Made by a program: the position numbers and the translations under genes. From Nocardiopsis alborubida (GTDB lineage: Bacteria; Actinomycetota; Actinomycetes; Streptosporangiales; Streptosporangiaceae), in assembly GCF_012396365.1 (NCBI RefSeq), contig NZ_JAAXPG010000040.1, positions 1 through 61,351 of the forward strand: a DNA stretch of 61,351 bases. Direction: 5' to 3'. Shown one piece after another: positions 45,990-56,190 of this stretch (position 1 is the first letter of the stretch; the number at the start of each line of letters is the position of its first letter). The notes under the pieces are model-generated. The model had not been told where the DNA came from and did not search any database. It saw nothing but the letters and a program-made list of their open reading frames with translations.

Positions 45990-48167
45990 ATGCGCCCTCT
46001 GCACCCCCACGACCCGCCCTCCGTCGGCCCCTTCCGCCTGCGCGCACGCCTCGGGGAGGACGCGTACGCACGCGTGTACCTGGCCTCTGCTCCCGGGGAG
46101 GACCCCGTAGCGGTGCGGGTCGTGCGCTCGGAGTACGCGGTCGACCCGAACTTCCGTGCGGCGTTCGCCCGGCTGGTGGAGGACGCGTACGACCTGGAGG
46201 CGCGGTTCGTGTGCCGGGTGCGCGCCGCCGACACCGAGGGCGCGGTCCCGTGGGCCGCGGTGGACCGGCCGCTCGGCCCCGCTCTGGCCGACCTGGTGCG
46301 CGAGCGCGGGCCGCTGCCCGCGGGCGCGCTGCACGGCCTCGCCCTGGCACTGGCGTCGGGCATCGCCGACCTGCACGCGGCGGACCGCGTCCACGGATCG
46401 CTGTGGCCGGAGGGCGTGGTGCTCTCCCCCGGGTCGGCGTTGCTCGCCGACCCCGGGCTGGAGTGGGCCGTGGCCGAGCTCTGGCAGCGCGCGCCCCACC
46501 CGTCGTTCGCCGCTCCCGAGGGCGGGGCCTCTCCGGCAGCGGACGTGTTCGCTTGGGCGGGCACGGTGTCGTTCGCGGCGAGCGGGGTGGAGGGCGCGTC
46601 CGGGCTGCCCCGGGTCCCGCTCCAGCTGCGCGGGCTGGTCGAGGCCTGCCTGCGGCGGGGGCCGGAGCTGCGGCCGAGTTCGGCGGACCTGGTGCGCATG
46701 CTCGGCGGCGGGGGGACCGCCGGAGCGGTGCCGTGGCCGCCGAAGGTGCTCGCGTCCGTGCAGGGGGTCGCGGAGCGCCAGCGAGGCGCCCTGGACGGTG
46801 CGGCGGACAGTGCGACGGGCGAGTCCGGTGACGCGGACGCGACCCGGCCGAACACCGGTGCGCCCGCGGACAGGAGGGGGACCGCCAGCGGGCCCGCGGC
46901 CAGCGATGTGGACGGGACCGCCCCCGAGGACCCCGAAGTCCTTGGAGCCTCCAGGGACACCGACGCGGCCGGGGGACAGAAGCGGCGCAGGCGCTTCCTG
47001 GCGCTGTCCGCCGCCGGACTGGCCCTGGCCGTGGTGGCCGGGATCGCCGTGTGGAGGTACCGCGAGCCCACCGGGGAGGAGGCCGCGGGCTCCGAGCGGG
47101 GGACCGGCATGATCACCGACGCCGCGTGCCGGGACGGCACGGCGTACCCGCCGCCCGAGGAGGAGCTGGACGGGGAGGCCGTCAACGCGTGGGAGACGGC
47201 GTTCAGCCCCGACGGGAACCTGCTGGCCGTCACCGCCTCCGGCCCCGGACTCATGGTGTGGGACTGGCGCGCACGCGAGGAGGTCGCGCGGCTCTCGGAC
47301 GCGGCGGCCCTCGGAACGGGCCCGGTGTTCGCCCCGGTCGGCTGCATGGTCGCCGCGGTCGTGCCCACCGCGTACGGGGACCAGGAGTACCCGGTGGCGG
47401 TGGCCACCGCCTTCGACCTGCCGTCGGGGACCACCACCGGACACCTGGGGCCGCAGCGGGGACCGGTGGACGGGAACTGGCCTGGCACGCCGCGCGACGC
47501 CCAGCGGGTGTCGTTCAGCCCCGACGGCTCGCTGCTGGGCGTGACCCTGGAACGGAACGCGGACGTGAACGCGGACAGCGTGGGCCTGGTGGACACGCGG
47601 ACCGGGGAGCGGGGCGGCTCCCTCGTCCCCGACCTCGCCTACGGGACGGCGTTCGCGGGCGCGGGGCGCGTTGTCACCGGCAACGGCGGCACGATCACCG
47701 TCTGGGACGCGGGCACCGGCGAGGAGCTGTACACCGTGCGCGGAACCTCCGGCACCGAGTTCGAGGTCGTGCCGGGCCGCGACGAGGTGCTCCACCTCGA
47801 CGGCGACCGGATCGTGTGGTGGGACTACGCCGAGCGCGCCGAGGTGGCGTCCTTCCCGATCCCCGGGTTCGCCGAGGCGGAGGAGCCCCACCTCCTGGAC
47901 CTCGTGCTCTCCCCCGACCGGTCCAGGGTCCACGCCAGCTGGTTGCGCGTCGGGGGTGATCCCGCGGACGGGGAGACCCACCACGCCAGCCACGTGTGGG
48001 ACGCGGCGACCGGCGAGGACCTCGCCGCGGGGAACCCGGACGCCGTCCCCTTCTGGCGCGTGTCCGTCCACCCCGAAGGCGAGGTGCTGGCGGTGACCAC
48101 CCCCGAGGAGCGGGTCGTCCTGGTGGACCCCGAAACCCTGGAGGCGCTGGGGCCGCCGCTGTGGTGA
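45990..48167 (+). CDS. Pseudokinase with beta-propeller, third copy
   Basis: A 725-residue paralogue with the same architecture: kinase-like fold (1-240), linker, membrane helix (about 333-352) and propeller (about 385-725). Active-site residues are lost: the ATP Lys is Arg43 (VAVRVVR), HRDLKP is HGSLWP (135-140) so the catalytic Asp is Ser137, DFG is DPG (154-156), and the glycine loop reads LGEDAYARVYLA. It should not transfer phosphate but may scaffold or regulate the active kinases upstream. The DNA frame is intact, so it is maintained. Confidence 0.88.
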   Translation: MRPLHPHDPPSVGPFRLRARLGEDAYARVYLASAPGEDPVAVRVVRSEYAVDPNFRAAFARLVEDAYDLEARFVCRVRAADTEGAVPWAAVDRPLGPALADLVRERGPLPAGALHGLALALASGIADLHAADRVHGSLWPEGVVLSPGSALLADPGLEWAVAELWQRAPHPSFAAPEGGASPAADVFAWAGTVSFAASGVEGASGLPRVPLQLRGLVEACLRRGPELRPSSADLVRMLGGGGTAGAVPWPPKVLASVQGVAERQRGALDGAADSATGESGDADATRPNTGAPADRRGTASGPAASDVDGTAPEDPEVLGASRDTDAAGGQKRRRRFLALSAAGLALAVVAGIAVWRYREPTGEEAAGSERGTGMITDAACRDGTAYPPPEEELDGEAVNAWETAFSPDGNLLAVTASGPGLMVWDWRAREEVARLSDAAALGTGPVFAPVGCMVAAVVPTAYGDQEYPVAVATAFDLPSGTTTGHLGPQRGPVDGNWPGTPRDAQRVSFSPDGSLLGVTLERNADVNADSVGLVDTRTGERGGSLVPDLAYGTAFAGAGRVVTGNGGTITVWDAGTGEELYTVRGTSGTEFEVVPGRDEVLHLDGDRIVWWDYAERAEVASFPIPGFAEAEEPHLLDLVLSPDRSRVHASWLRVGGDPADGETHHASHVWDAATGEDLAAGNPDAVPFWRVSVHPEGEVLAVTTPEERVVLVDPETLEALGPPLW

Positions 48168-48211
48168 CCTCCGGAGACGCTACGCACCGGTGGCCCGCCC
48201 CACGCGCCGTG

Positions 48212-48272
48212 ACGCTTCTTGTCCTTGTAGCGGGGTTCGAGCGCCGACATCGGCTATGAGTACAAGGTCATC
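48212..48272. repeat. 61-nt palindromic element, copy 2
   Basis: Same design as 18627-18687: 20-base arms around a 21-base loop. The right arm GCTATGAGTACAAGGTCATC shares 17 of 20 bases with copy 1; the left arm is more worn. It lies 45 bases beyond the pseudokinase stop. Confidence 0.65.
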
Positions 48273-48320
48273 GCAGTTCAGAACCCGCGCGCGACACCGG
48301 CGACGGTTCCGGCTGGTCCA

Positions 48321-48995
48321 CTAGGCACCGGTGGCGGCGAGGATCTCCTCCGCCGCCCTGAGGGCGCGCGCGACCATCTCCTCCTCGTCGACGTAGGGGA
48401 CGCCCTCGTAGTCGACGACCTCCGTCGCCGAGTAGTCGATGCTCACACCGACCTGGCCCTGGACCACCTGGAGGTCGACGTCGGTGCCCTCCGGGTCGAC
48501 CTCCACGACCGCGTAGTCACCGATCTCGACCGAGGGGTCGGCGTCCTCCTCCGCGGGTGCCGAGGTGTCTTCCCTGTAGAGGCCCTCGTTGATCTCCAGG
48601 CGGTAGGTGATGCTGTGGCTGCGCGGCGGCGGACCGATGCTCGTGGCCACGGTGATGCACGTCATGGAGAGGCCGCCGAAGCTCTCCACGTCCTCGGGGT
48701 CGGGGATACCGGCGTCGGACTCCTGGCTGCCGGCCCGGTCCTCGGGCGGACCGAGCAGTTCGGTGCTGGTCTCCTCGGAGAGCACCTGGCACAGGTCGTC
48801 GGGGGCGAGATCCATCGGGTCGACCAGCTCGACCGCCGCCTCTGAGGTCCCCTCGGGCGGGGAGTCCTGGGCGTCGGCCGCGGCGGCGTCGGAAGCGTCC
48901 GCGGCCTGCTCGGGCTCGCCGCCGCCGCAGGCGGTCAGCAGGAGGGCCAGGACCAGCGCGGTCGCGGTCTTCGTCGTGTGGGGCGCAGGGGACAC
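48321..48995 (-). CDS. DUF3558-like lipoprotein
   Basis: A 224-residue lipoprotein: signal ending LLLTAC (Cys about 22), a Gly/Asp/Ala-rich linker, then a domain with DPMDLAPDDLCQVLSEE and MTCITVATS holding two Cys, as in actinobacterial DUF3558 proteins. The GTG at 48995 is chosen because GGAAGGA precedes it and the signal begins there; the frame upstream is probably not coding. Neighbour to the kinases and the type VII locus. Function unknown. Confidence 0.78.
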   Translation of the reverse strand: MSPAPHTTKTATALVLALLLTACGGGEPEQAADASDAAAADAQDSPPEGTSEAAVELVDPMDLAPDDLCQVLSEETSTELLGPPEDRAGSQESDAGIPDPEDVESFGGLSMTCITVATSIGPPPRSHSITYRLEINEGLYREDTSAPAEEDADPSVEIGDYAVVEVDPEGTDVDLQVVQGQVGVSIDYSATEVVDYEGVPYVDEEEMVARALRAAEEILAATGA

Positions 48996-49194
48996 CGGGG
49001 GTTTCCTTCCTGGGGAACGCGGACGGCGGACACCATATCGCCCTCCCCTCACATTCCGTCACACAGCGTCCCGGAGAACGCACCCTCCCACCGGCTGCGA
49101 CCCGGTGTCCGGAACAGGCCAGGAACGTCCCGGGCACCGCGGCCGCGTTACACAATGGGGCGGGTAAGCAACCGCCACGAAGGGACCCGCCGCC

Positions 49195-49668
49195 ATGCCG
49201 GACAACGTCCTGGGCCGCCGCGCCCGCCGCACCAGTCCCGCCCTGTCCGCGCTGGCCAGGCTGATCGAGAACACCGGCGCCTCGGCGCGGTCCTCGTCGG
49301 TGTTCGGCGAACCGGTGGTCGCGGAGGGGTCCGCGGTCGTCCCGGTGGCCCGGGTCACCGCGCTGACCATGATGGGCGGGGGTTCCAGCCGCCTGTTCAC
49401 CGCGGGCGGGGACGGCGCCGGGGGCACCGGCTTCGTCCGGGTCCGGCCCGCGGGCTTCCTGCTGATCGACCGGGAGGGAGCGCGGTACCGCCCCATCCGG
49501 CAGCCCGCCTCGCTGCTCGTCATCCCGCTGGCCGTGGTGACGGCCGCCGCGGCCACCCGCATCGTGGGCGTGTCGCTGCGCGAGGCGCGCCGCCGCCGCG
49601 CCCTGACCGCGATGCAGAAGTCCTGCGAGGCCGCGCGGACCTCCCGCGGGGCCGAGCACACCGACTGA
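49195..49668 (+). CDS. GerW/YtfJ-family sporulation protein
   Basis: A 157-residue protein: SSVFGEPVVAEGSAVVPVARV, then the Gly-rich AGGDGAGGTGFVRVRPAGF and a hydrophobic segment (VIPLAVVTAAAATRIVG, about 108-125). This matches Spore_YtfJ/GerW proteins, which in actinomycetes occur in sporulation and secretion contexts. GAAGGGA precedes the ATG. The motif is the only basis for function. Confidence 0.85.
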   Translation: MPDNVLGRRARRTSPALSALARLIENTGASARSSSVFGEPVVAEGSAVVPVARVTALTMMGGGSSRLFTAGGDGAGGTGFVRVRPAGFLLIDREGARYRPIRQPASLLVIPLAVVTAAAATRIVGVSLREARRRRALTAMQKSCEAARTSRGAEHTD

Positions 49669-49790
49669 ACGCCGCCCCGGAAACCACCCCCCGGACGGCG
49701 CCGGGCCGCTCCGAGGCCCCGGCCCCTCACCGGGAACCGCGTCGCGCCGGACGCGGATTCTCGACGAGGTGGCGGAACCGGCCGTCAGCG

Positions 49791-51125
49791 CTACGAGGTC
49801 ATCCGCTCCACGAACGCGAACAGGCCCATCCCCCAGGCGAACACCGCGCACATCGCGATGATCACCAGGATCTCCGTCCAGTTGAGGAGGCGGCGCAGCG
49901 AGGCCCGCGGCACGTCGGTCAGCCGCACCCAGCTCAGCACGCCCAGCGCGATCCCCGCCACGAGCACGACCAGCGGCAGCCACGGCGCCAGAAACGCGTA
50001 CTCGCCGACCGTCGCCACACCAGCCGCGCCCAGGCCCAGCACCCCCGCCAGGCGCAGCGGCAGCACGTGCCGGATCCGGTCGAACAGCCGCGAGCGCAGC
50101 ACCAGCAGCAGCGAGAGCAGTGCGCACAGCAGCAGGTCGGGCAGGCCCGTGGCCAGGTAGGCCAGCAGCACGGTCGTCGCGCCGCCGCTCACCGCCGCGC
50201 CCAGCACGATGCCCAGCAGGATGCGGTCGGTGTTGCCGAAGGTGTCCTCGAACCGGTCCGTGGTGACCTGACCCGAGCGCCCCACCTCGTAGTCGAGCCC
50301 GGACAGCCCGCCCATCACCATCGCCACGCGCGGCAGCGCGCCCACGCACAGCGCCAGGACCAGCCCCATGGCCCGGGCCCCCTGCACCGGCTCCACGAAG
50401 ACGCCCACCACCACGAGCACTCCGGCCGTCACCGCGACCACGCCGAGCGCGCAGATGTAGGCCAGCCCCGTCTCGTGCATCGTCCAGCCGATCACCGCCA
50501 CCAGCAGGGCGCCGGACAGCGCGAAGGCCGCCAGCACCAGGGGGTTCGCGTCGGTCAGCAGGTTGCCGGCGAGCACGGCGGTGACCGCGCCCCACGCGCA
50601 GGCCGTCGCGAAGAGCACGTGGGCGACGGCGGGCAGCGGCCTGCGCGCGGCGAGCAGCATCACCGCGACCGTGAACAGGGTTCCCGCCGAGGCGATCCCC
50701 AGGTGCCAGGCGGACGGGCTCAGCCGCATCATCAGCCCCAACAGCAGGAGGGGGCCGATGGCCGCGACGAGGAGGCCGAAGGACAGCGTCGTCGCCGGGT
50801 TCCAGATGTGCGCGGTCGCGTCGACGCGGTCCTCGACCGCGCCGCGGACGTCGTCCACGTGCGCGGGTCTGCCCGGCGCGGTGCGGCGGCCCAGCGTCAG
50901 CACGTCGCCGTCGTAGACGCCGGCGCTCTCCAGCGGCTGGTCCGGGTGGACGGGGTCGCCCTCCACGGTCGTGAGCGTCCACCCGGCGGGCTCGGTGCCC
51001 CCCTCCTCGGGTGCGCAGACCTCGAGGATCCGGGGCATCAGCGTGGCCACGGGAACCGTTCCGGGGAGTGCCAGATCGGCCCAGCGTTCCGGTCCGGTCA
51101 CCGTGACCCGGCAGTATCCACTCAC
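49791..51125 (-). CDS. eccD: Type VII secretion membrane protein EccD
   Basis: A 444-residue EccD. The N-terminal ubiquitin-like YukD domain (CRVTVTGPERWADLALP, about 4-80) is followed by a short linker and 11 hydrophobic segments (about 105-440). EccD forms most of the membrane pore of ESX systems. I prefer the GTG at 51125, with AAAGGA nine bases away; an ATG at 51152 is possible. It is divergent from eccC with a 150-base promoter region between. eccB, eccE and mycosin genes are not seen and may be outside the window. Confidence 0.9.
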   Translation of the reverse strand: MSGYCRVTVTGPERWADLALPGTVPVATLMPRILEVCAPEEGGTEPAGWTLTTVEGDPVHPDQPLESAGVYDGDVLTLGRRTAPGRPAHVDDVRGAVEDRVDATAHIWNPATTLSFGLLVAAIGPLLLLGLMMRLSPSAWHLGIASAGTLFTVAVMLLAARRPLPAVAHVLFATACAWGAVTAVLAGNLLTDANPLVLAAFALSGALLVAVIGWTMHETGLAYICALGVVAVTAGVLVVVGVFVEPVQGARAMGLVLALCVGALPRVAMVMGGLSGLDYEVGRSGQVTTDRFEDTFGNTDRILLGIVLGAAVSGGATTVLLAYLATGLPDLLLCALLSLLLVLRSRLFDRIRHVLPLRLAGVLGLGAAGVATVGEYAFLAPWLPLVVLVAGIALGVLSWVRLTDVPRASLRRLLNWTEILVIIAMCAVFAWGMGLFAFVERMTS

Positions 51126-51275
51126 ACCAAGAATTCCTTTGTCGTTCGTCATGGGCGGTTGTCGCCCTCGGGGGGAGGGAGGGACGCGAATTAGGCGATT
51201 CGCGGGGATCGCGAGATCATTCCTAGCGTAGCCACCCAGACACCAGCCCCCGTAGGCGGACCGAAAGAGATCCCT

Positions 51276-54200
51276 GTGGCGACGAGACCCGTACCCCGCC
51301 CAGCTCGCAGCGTCCCGACTGCCCCCGGGAACACTCCGCTCGTCATCGCGACCCCTCCCCAGATGCCGGAGAACCCGCCCTCGTCGAGTTCCGGTGCGAT
51401 GATCATCATGCCGATCATCACCGGTTCGGGCTCCCTGCTGATGTCCATCACCATGGGCCACCGGCCGCTGATGGCCGTCGCTGGCGTGATGATCATGATC
51501 GCCAGCGTGGTCGTCGGCATCATCATGTTCGTGGCCCAGCACAACGGCCCGCGCCAGCGGATCCGCGAACAGCGTGAACGCTACGTCGACTACCTCGACC
51601 AGCTCCGCGAGATCGTCCGGGACGTGGCCTCCCTCCAGCGCGCCGACAGCGCGTTCCGCCACCCCGACCCGCAACTGCTCATCGATCCGGCGCGGTCGCG
51701 GGCGCGCCGGTGGGAGCGGCGGGCCTCCGACCCGGACTTCCTGGACCTGCGCGCGGGCACCGGGACGCGCCCCCTGGCCCGGAGGCTCCGGCTCAAGGTC
51801 GACACCTCCTCGCCGCTGATCGTCTACGACCCCGTCTGCCAGGGTGCGGCCGACCAGCTCATCGAGCTGTACGCGGACGTTTCCGAGATGCCGCTGGTGC
51901 TGCCGCTGCGCGAGCACGGCGTGGTGTCGGTCGTGGGCGACCGCGAGGCCGCGCGGGGGCTGGCCCGCTCGCTCGTCGCGCAGATGGCCACCTTCCACTC
52001 CCCGCACGACCTGCGGATCGGCGTGGTGCGCGACAACAAGCTGCGCCCCCACTGGGAGTGGCTGAAGTGGCTGCCGCACAACACCTTCGACGAGGCCAAG
52101 GACGGGCCGATGCCCGCCCGGTTCGTCGCGGTCAACACCGTGCAGATCGCCGAACTGCTCTCCGACGAGATCGAACGGCGCACCGTCGACCTCCAGCGGC
52201 GCCGCGGCGCCCCGCCCGGTCCGGGCACCCAGCGCCTGGTGGTCGTCCTGGACGGCGAGTACCAGTCGACCCTGTCCGGCCTGCACGCCGAACCGCCGGT
52301 GACCTCCCTGGCCGACCTGGGCATCCACGTGATCGCCCTGGTGGCGGACCGGCGCGAGGAGCCGGAGGGGGTGGACCTGCGGCTGCGCATCGACGCCGAC
52401 GGCACGCTGACCGAGGTCACCGAGCACGCCGACGCCTCCGAGGACTCCCCGCGCGTCCCGCTGGAGGGTCGCGCGGACCGCTCCGACGTCGCGCACCTGA
52501 CCTCCCTGGCCCGCGTCCTGGCCCCGTACGGCATCGCCGTCACCGACGGCGACGACGCCATGCACGCCACCGTGGGACTCCCGGAGATCCTGGGCGTGGC
52601 CGACGTCGCCCAGCTGGACACGCGGCAGACCTGGCGCAGGCGCAGCACCGGCGACTACCTGCGGGTGCCGATCGGCGTCGGACCGAGCGGCAACACGGTC
52701 CTGCTGGACCTGAAGGAGTCGGCGTTCGGCGGCATGGGCCCGCACGGCCTGGTGGTCGGCGCGACCGGTTCGGGCAAGTCGGAGATGCTGCGGACCATGG
52801 TGGCGTCGCTGGTCATCAACCACTCGCCGGAGTCGCTCGCGCTGCTGCTGGTGGACTTCAAGGGCGGCGCGACCTTCGCCGACACCGACCGGCTCCCGCA
52901 CAGCACCGGCCTGATCACCAACCTGGCCGACGACGACTCGCTGGTCCTGCGGTTCCGCGAGGCCACCTACGGCGAGCTGGTGCGCCGCCAGCAGATCCTC
53001 AAGAACGCGGGCAACCTGCCCAACCTGCACGCCTACGAGGCGGCCCGGGAGAACGACCCCGGCATGGAGCCGCTGCCGCACCTGCTGATCATCATCGACG
53101 AGTTCTCCGAGCTGCTCACGGCGCACCCCGACTTCGCCGAGCTGTTCGTGGCCATCGGGCGCATCGGCCGGTCGATCGGCGTGCACCTGCTGCTGGCCAC
53201 CCAGCGCCTGGAGTCGGGCAAGCTCAAGGGCCTGGAGTCGCACCTGTCCTACCGGGTGGGCCTGCGCACGTTCTCCGAGGCGGAGAGCCGCGAGGCCATC
53301 GGCGTGGGCGACGCCTACCACCTGCCGCCCGAGCCGGGCTCCGGCTACCTGAAGGTGGACACGTCGGTCTTCGAGCGGTTCAAGGCGGCGATGGTGTCGC
53401 AGCCCTACGAACCGCCGGTCCAGGAGAAGCAGGAGGAGCACGAACCGGTGCTGCCCCTGCTGTCCTTCAACGGGCTGAACAAGGTGACCGGGGCGGGCTC
53501 GCTGGTCGAGTCGCTGATGGAGTCGGCCCGCGGCAGGAGCGAGGAGTCCGGGCCCAAGGCGGACAAGCGCACCACGCTCCAGGTCACGGTGGACCGGCTG
53601 GTGGCCTCCGGTGCGGAGAAGGTCCGGCCGATCTGGCTGGAGCCGCTGCCGGAGCTGCTCACCCTCGACAGGGTGCTGGAGGACCTGGGCGAGGGCGAGG
53701 ACCTGGAGGGCACCGGAACCGAACCGCGCCCGTCGGACGTGCGCGCCGTCATCGGCCTGACCGACATCCCCCGGGAGCAGCGCGTCGTTCCGGCCGAGAT
53801 GGACTTCACCGGCGCAGAGGGCAACGTCATCGTCCTGGGCGGCCCCCAGTCCGGCAAGTCGACGCTGCTGCGCACGGTGGTCGCGAGCCTGGCGTGGCGG
53901 TACCCGCCGGGCCGCGTGGGCGTGTACGCGATCGACTTCGGCGGTGGCGCGCTCCAGGCGATGGAGGAGCTGCCGCACGTGGCGGGCGTGGCCGGGCGGG
54001 CCGACCCGGAGAAGGTGCAGCGGGTACTGGTGGACGTGCGCGCCCAGCTGGACCGGCGCCAGCGCGTGTTCCGCAAGTACCGGCTCGACTCCCCCGCCGC
54101 GCTGCGCCAGGCGCGCGCGGACGGGACGGTGCCCGCGAACGTGGTGGGCGACCTGTTCCTGCTGGTCGACGGCTGGTCATCGGTGCGCGACACCTTCGAC

Positions 54201-55310
54201 GAGGCCGACGAGGTCCTGATGGACATCGCCACCCGGGGCCCGTCCCTGGGCGTGCACACGATCCTGACCGGAGCCGCGTCCTCGCAGATCCGGTCCCGGT
54301 TGCAGGCGCTGTTCGGCGGCCGGTTCGAACTGCGGCTGAGCGACCCGATGGACTCGGGGATCGGACGCAAGGCCGCCGAGGCGCTGCCCAAGGACACCCC
54401 GGGGCGCGGCCTGACCGCGGAGGAGCACCACACGCACGTGGCCCTGCCTCGGGTGGACGCGGTGGCCAGCGACGAGGACGTCACCGACGGGATCCGGGAT
54501 CTGATCAAGCGCGTCGGGGAGCGCTGGCCGCAGAAGGCCGTCCAGGGCGTCAAGACACTGCCCTCCAAGGTGGACCTGGCCGACCTGCTCAAGGGCCGCC
54601 GGGCGCCGAAGGGCCGCAGCACGGAGCTGGTGGTGGGCCTGGCCGAGAGCACGCTGGCACCGGTCACCACGAACCTGTCCCGGGACCCGCACCTGGTGGT
54701 GTACGGCGACCCGCAGACCGGCAAGACCGCCCTCCTGCGCGGGCTGGTCAAGCAGGTCGTGCAGCGCCCGCCCACGGAGATCGGCGTGGTCATGGTGGAC
54801 TTCCGCCGCAGCCACCTGGAGCTGGTCCCGGAGGACCACCTGCTGGCCTACTGCACGAGCGCGGAGCAGACCCAGGCGGTCGCGGCGAACCTCGCGGGGT
54901 CGCTGAAGCAGCGCCTGCCGGGACCGGACGTGACCCCCAAACAGCTGCGGGAGCGCAGCTGGTGGAAGGGCCTGGACCTGTTCGTCGTCGTGGACGACAT
55001 GGACATGCTGGGGGCGAGGGCGAACCCGCTCGCGCCGCTGGTGCCCTTCATCGCGCAGGGCTCCGATCTGGGACTGCACATCATCGCGGCGCGCCGCACG
55101 GGCGGTTCGGCTCGGGCCATGTTCGAGCCGGTGCTCCAGGCGCTCAGCGACATGGCCACGCCGGGCGTGCTCTTCTCCGGCGATCGGATGGAGGGGCGCC
55201 TGGCCAACGGCACGGCGTCCAAGCAGCTGCCGGTCGGCCGCGCCCAGCTGGCCCGCCGCGGCCAGCGCCCGGACCTGGTCCAGGTGGGGTGGAGCGAGCC
55301 GCCCGCGTGA
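51276..55310 (+). CDS. eccC: Type VII secretion ATPase EccC (fused Ca/Cb)
   Basis: A 1344-residue FtsK/SpoIIIE-type motor. Two N-terminal membrane helices (about 40-60, 68-88), then three ATPase domains: Walker A GATGSGKSE with Lys501, GGPQSGKST with Lys861, and GDPQTGKTA with Lys1150. Walker B-like stretches are LLLVDFKGGATF and IIIDEFSEL (domain 1), YAIDFGGG (2) and VVVDDMDML (3). All three Lys are present. It drives export of WXG100 substrates such as those at 59270 and 59646. GTG start. A GC-rich terminator follows at once. Confidence 0.95.
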   Translation: MATRPVPRPARSVPTAPGNTPLVIATPPQMPENPPSSSSGAMIIMPIITGSGSLLMSITMGHRPLMAVAGVMIMIASVVVGIIMFVAQHNGPRQRIREQRERYVDYLDQLREIVRDVASLQRADSAFRHPDPQLLIDPARSRARRWERRASDPDFLDLRAGTGTRPLARRLRLKVDTSSPLIVYDPVCQGAADQLIELYADVSEMPLVLPLREHGVVSVVGDREAARGLARSLVAQMATFHSPHDLRIGVVRDNKLRPHWEWLKWLPHNTFDEAKDGPMPARFVAVNTVQIAELLSDEIERRTVDLQRRRGAPPGPGTQRLVVVLDGEYQSTLSGLHAEPPVTSLADLGIHVIALVADRREEPEGVDLRLRIDADGTLTEVTEHADASEDSPRVPLEGRADRSDVAHLTSLARVLAPYGIAVTDGDDAMHATVGLPEILGVADVAQLDTRQTWRRRSTGDYLRVPIGVGPSGNTVLLDLKESAFGGMGPHGLVVGATGSGKSEMLRTMVASLVINHSPESLALLLVDFKGGATFADTDRLPHSTGLITNLADDDSLVLRFREATYGELVRRQQILKNAGNLPNLHAYEAARENDPGMEPLPHLLIIIDEFSELLTAHPDFAELFVAIGRIGRSIGVHLLLATQRLESGKLKGLESHLSYRVGLRTFSEAESREAIGVGDAYHLPPEPGSGYLKVDTSVFERFKAAMVSQPYEPPVQEKQEEHEPVLPLLSFNGLNKVTGAGSLVESLMESARGRSEESGPKADKRTTLQVTVDRLVASGAEKVRPIWLEPLPELLTLDRVLEDLGEGEDLEGTGTEPRPSDVRAVIGLTDIPREQRVVPAEMDFTGAEGNVIVLGGPQSGKSTLLRTVVASLAWRYPPGRVGVYAIDFGGGALQAMEELPHVAGVAGRADPEKVQRVLVDVRAQLDRRQRVFRKYRLDSPAALRQARADGTVPANVVGDLFLLVDGWSSVRDTFDEADEVLMDIATRGPSLGVHTILTGAASSQIRSRLQALFGGRFELRLSDPMDSGIGRKAAEALPKDTPGRGLTAEEHHTHVALPRVDAVASDEDVTDGIRDLIKRVGERWPQKAVQGVKTLPSKVDLADLLKGRRAPKGRSTELVVGLAESTLAPVTTNLSRDPHLVVYGDPQTGKTALLRGLVKQVVQRPPTEIGVVMVDFRRSHLELVPEDHLLAYCTSAEQTQAVAANLAGSLKQRLPGPDVTPKQLRERSWWKGLDLFVVVDDMDMLGARANPLAPLVPFIAQGSDLGLHIIAARRTGGSARAMFEPVLQALSDMATPGVLFSGDRMEGRLANGTASKQLPVGRAQLARRGQRPDLVQVGWSEPPA

Positions 55311-55316
55311 CCCTGG

Positions 55317-55345
55317 GGCCCGCGCCGTGGCACGCGGCGCGGGCC
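55317..55345 (+). terminator. Terminator of eccC
   Basis: GGCCCGCGCCG pairs perfectly with CGGCGCGGGCC (11 bp, 7-nt loop), six bases after the stop and followed by TTCGC. Confidence 0.75.
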
Positions 55346-55688
55346 TTCGCGCGACACGTGTCTTCGCTCGGCACGAGGAGGCCCGCACAGGGCGCGGACC
55401 CGCCGCCGTGGCCGGATGTGGCCACGCGAACCCGTGTGGTCTGCGTAGTCACACCGGAGGGGCAACCAAGCGGGCGTCCAAATACAAAAGCCTTCCGAAA
55501 AAGCCGCAGAACAGATTTCATCTCTCAAGGAAGAACTTGAGACTGAGGAGGCCACGGAATATGGCTAACTCGACTCCAGAGCCACTGAGCTGGCTAATGA
55601 CCTCAGCAACGGACCAACCCCCGAGGTAGTTCAACGACTCATCGGGAAAGGATATATCAACTGGTCTTGCTTCAACCTCGATGGAGAC

Positions 55689-56093
55689 GTGGGGGCCATG
55701 CCCACCGATGTCGATCCTGATGAAATAGCAGATGTTCTCGTCGAATACCCTAGAAACCCCGACGAGCACAAGGGTGAACTCCCTGAAGCTATCGCCCTAC
55801 TCAATAACATCGGCCTGGTCGCCTTTGATGGACAAAAAAACGGAGGCACCTTCAGCAGCGAGGAACTCCAGTTCCTAACAGGTTTCTATGATGCATTGGA
55901 AGAGGCGGGCGGGACCAACCCAGAACATCCCTGCACTTCCTACAACGGAGATCAAAGCTACGGAACCCCACTCGTGGGAGGAGAGGCACAAATCGCCGAT
56001 GACCTTCCCATACACGAACCTGGGGACGCACTTCTCAGGATAAACTCAGAGGCACGCCAGGAGTTCCTACAGATCCTGCTCATCAACGAATAA
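55689..56093 (+). CDS. Type VII-associated protein, frameshifted at the 5' end
   Basis: From the GTG at 55689 the intact part encodes 134 residues (MGAMPTDVDPDEIADVLVEY, later GGTFSSEELQFLTGFYDALE). Coding sequence clearly continues upstream in this frame (ATELANDLSNGPTPEVVQR from about 55581), but it meets a stop at 55566 and has no good start. A real start with GGAGG lies at 55561 (MANSTPE) in another frame. A one-base deletion near 55580 would restore about 177 residues. It may be a helical type VII-associated (DUF6571-like) protein, which is weak. The DNA is less GC-rich. Confidence 0.55.
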   Translation: MGAMPTDVDPDEIADVLVEYPRNPDEHKGELPEAIALLNNIGLVAFDGQKNGGTFSSEELQFLTGFYDALEEAGGTNPEHPCTSYNGDQSYGTPLVGGEAQIADDLPIHEPGDALLRINSEARQEFLQILLINE

Positions 56094-56190
56094 CTGGCAC
56101 CCAATATCCTGACCTCGGCCATCGATCACGAGCATCGGAGCTTGAACGGGGCACTTCTCTCTGGCGATTATGCGCCGAACGTGTACAGCG

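Noticed and set aside
49791..53978. A 1395-codon minus-strand frame continuing upstream of EccD through the EccC gene.
   Set aside because: Only the EccD part has family motifs. The rest is antisense to EccC, which is strongly supported on the plus strand.
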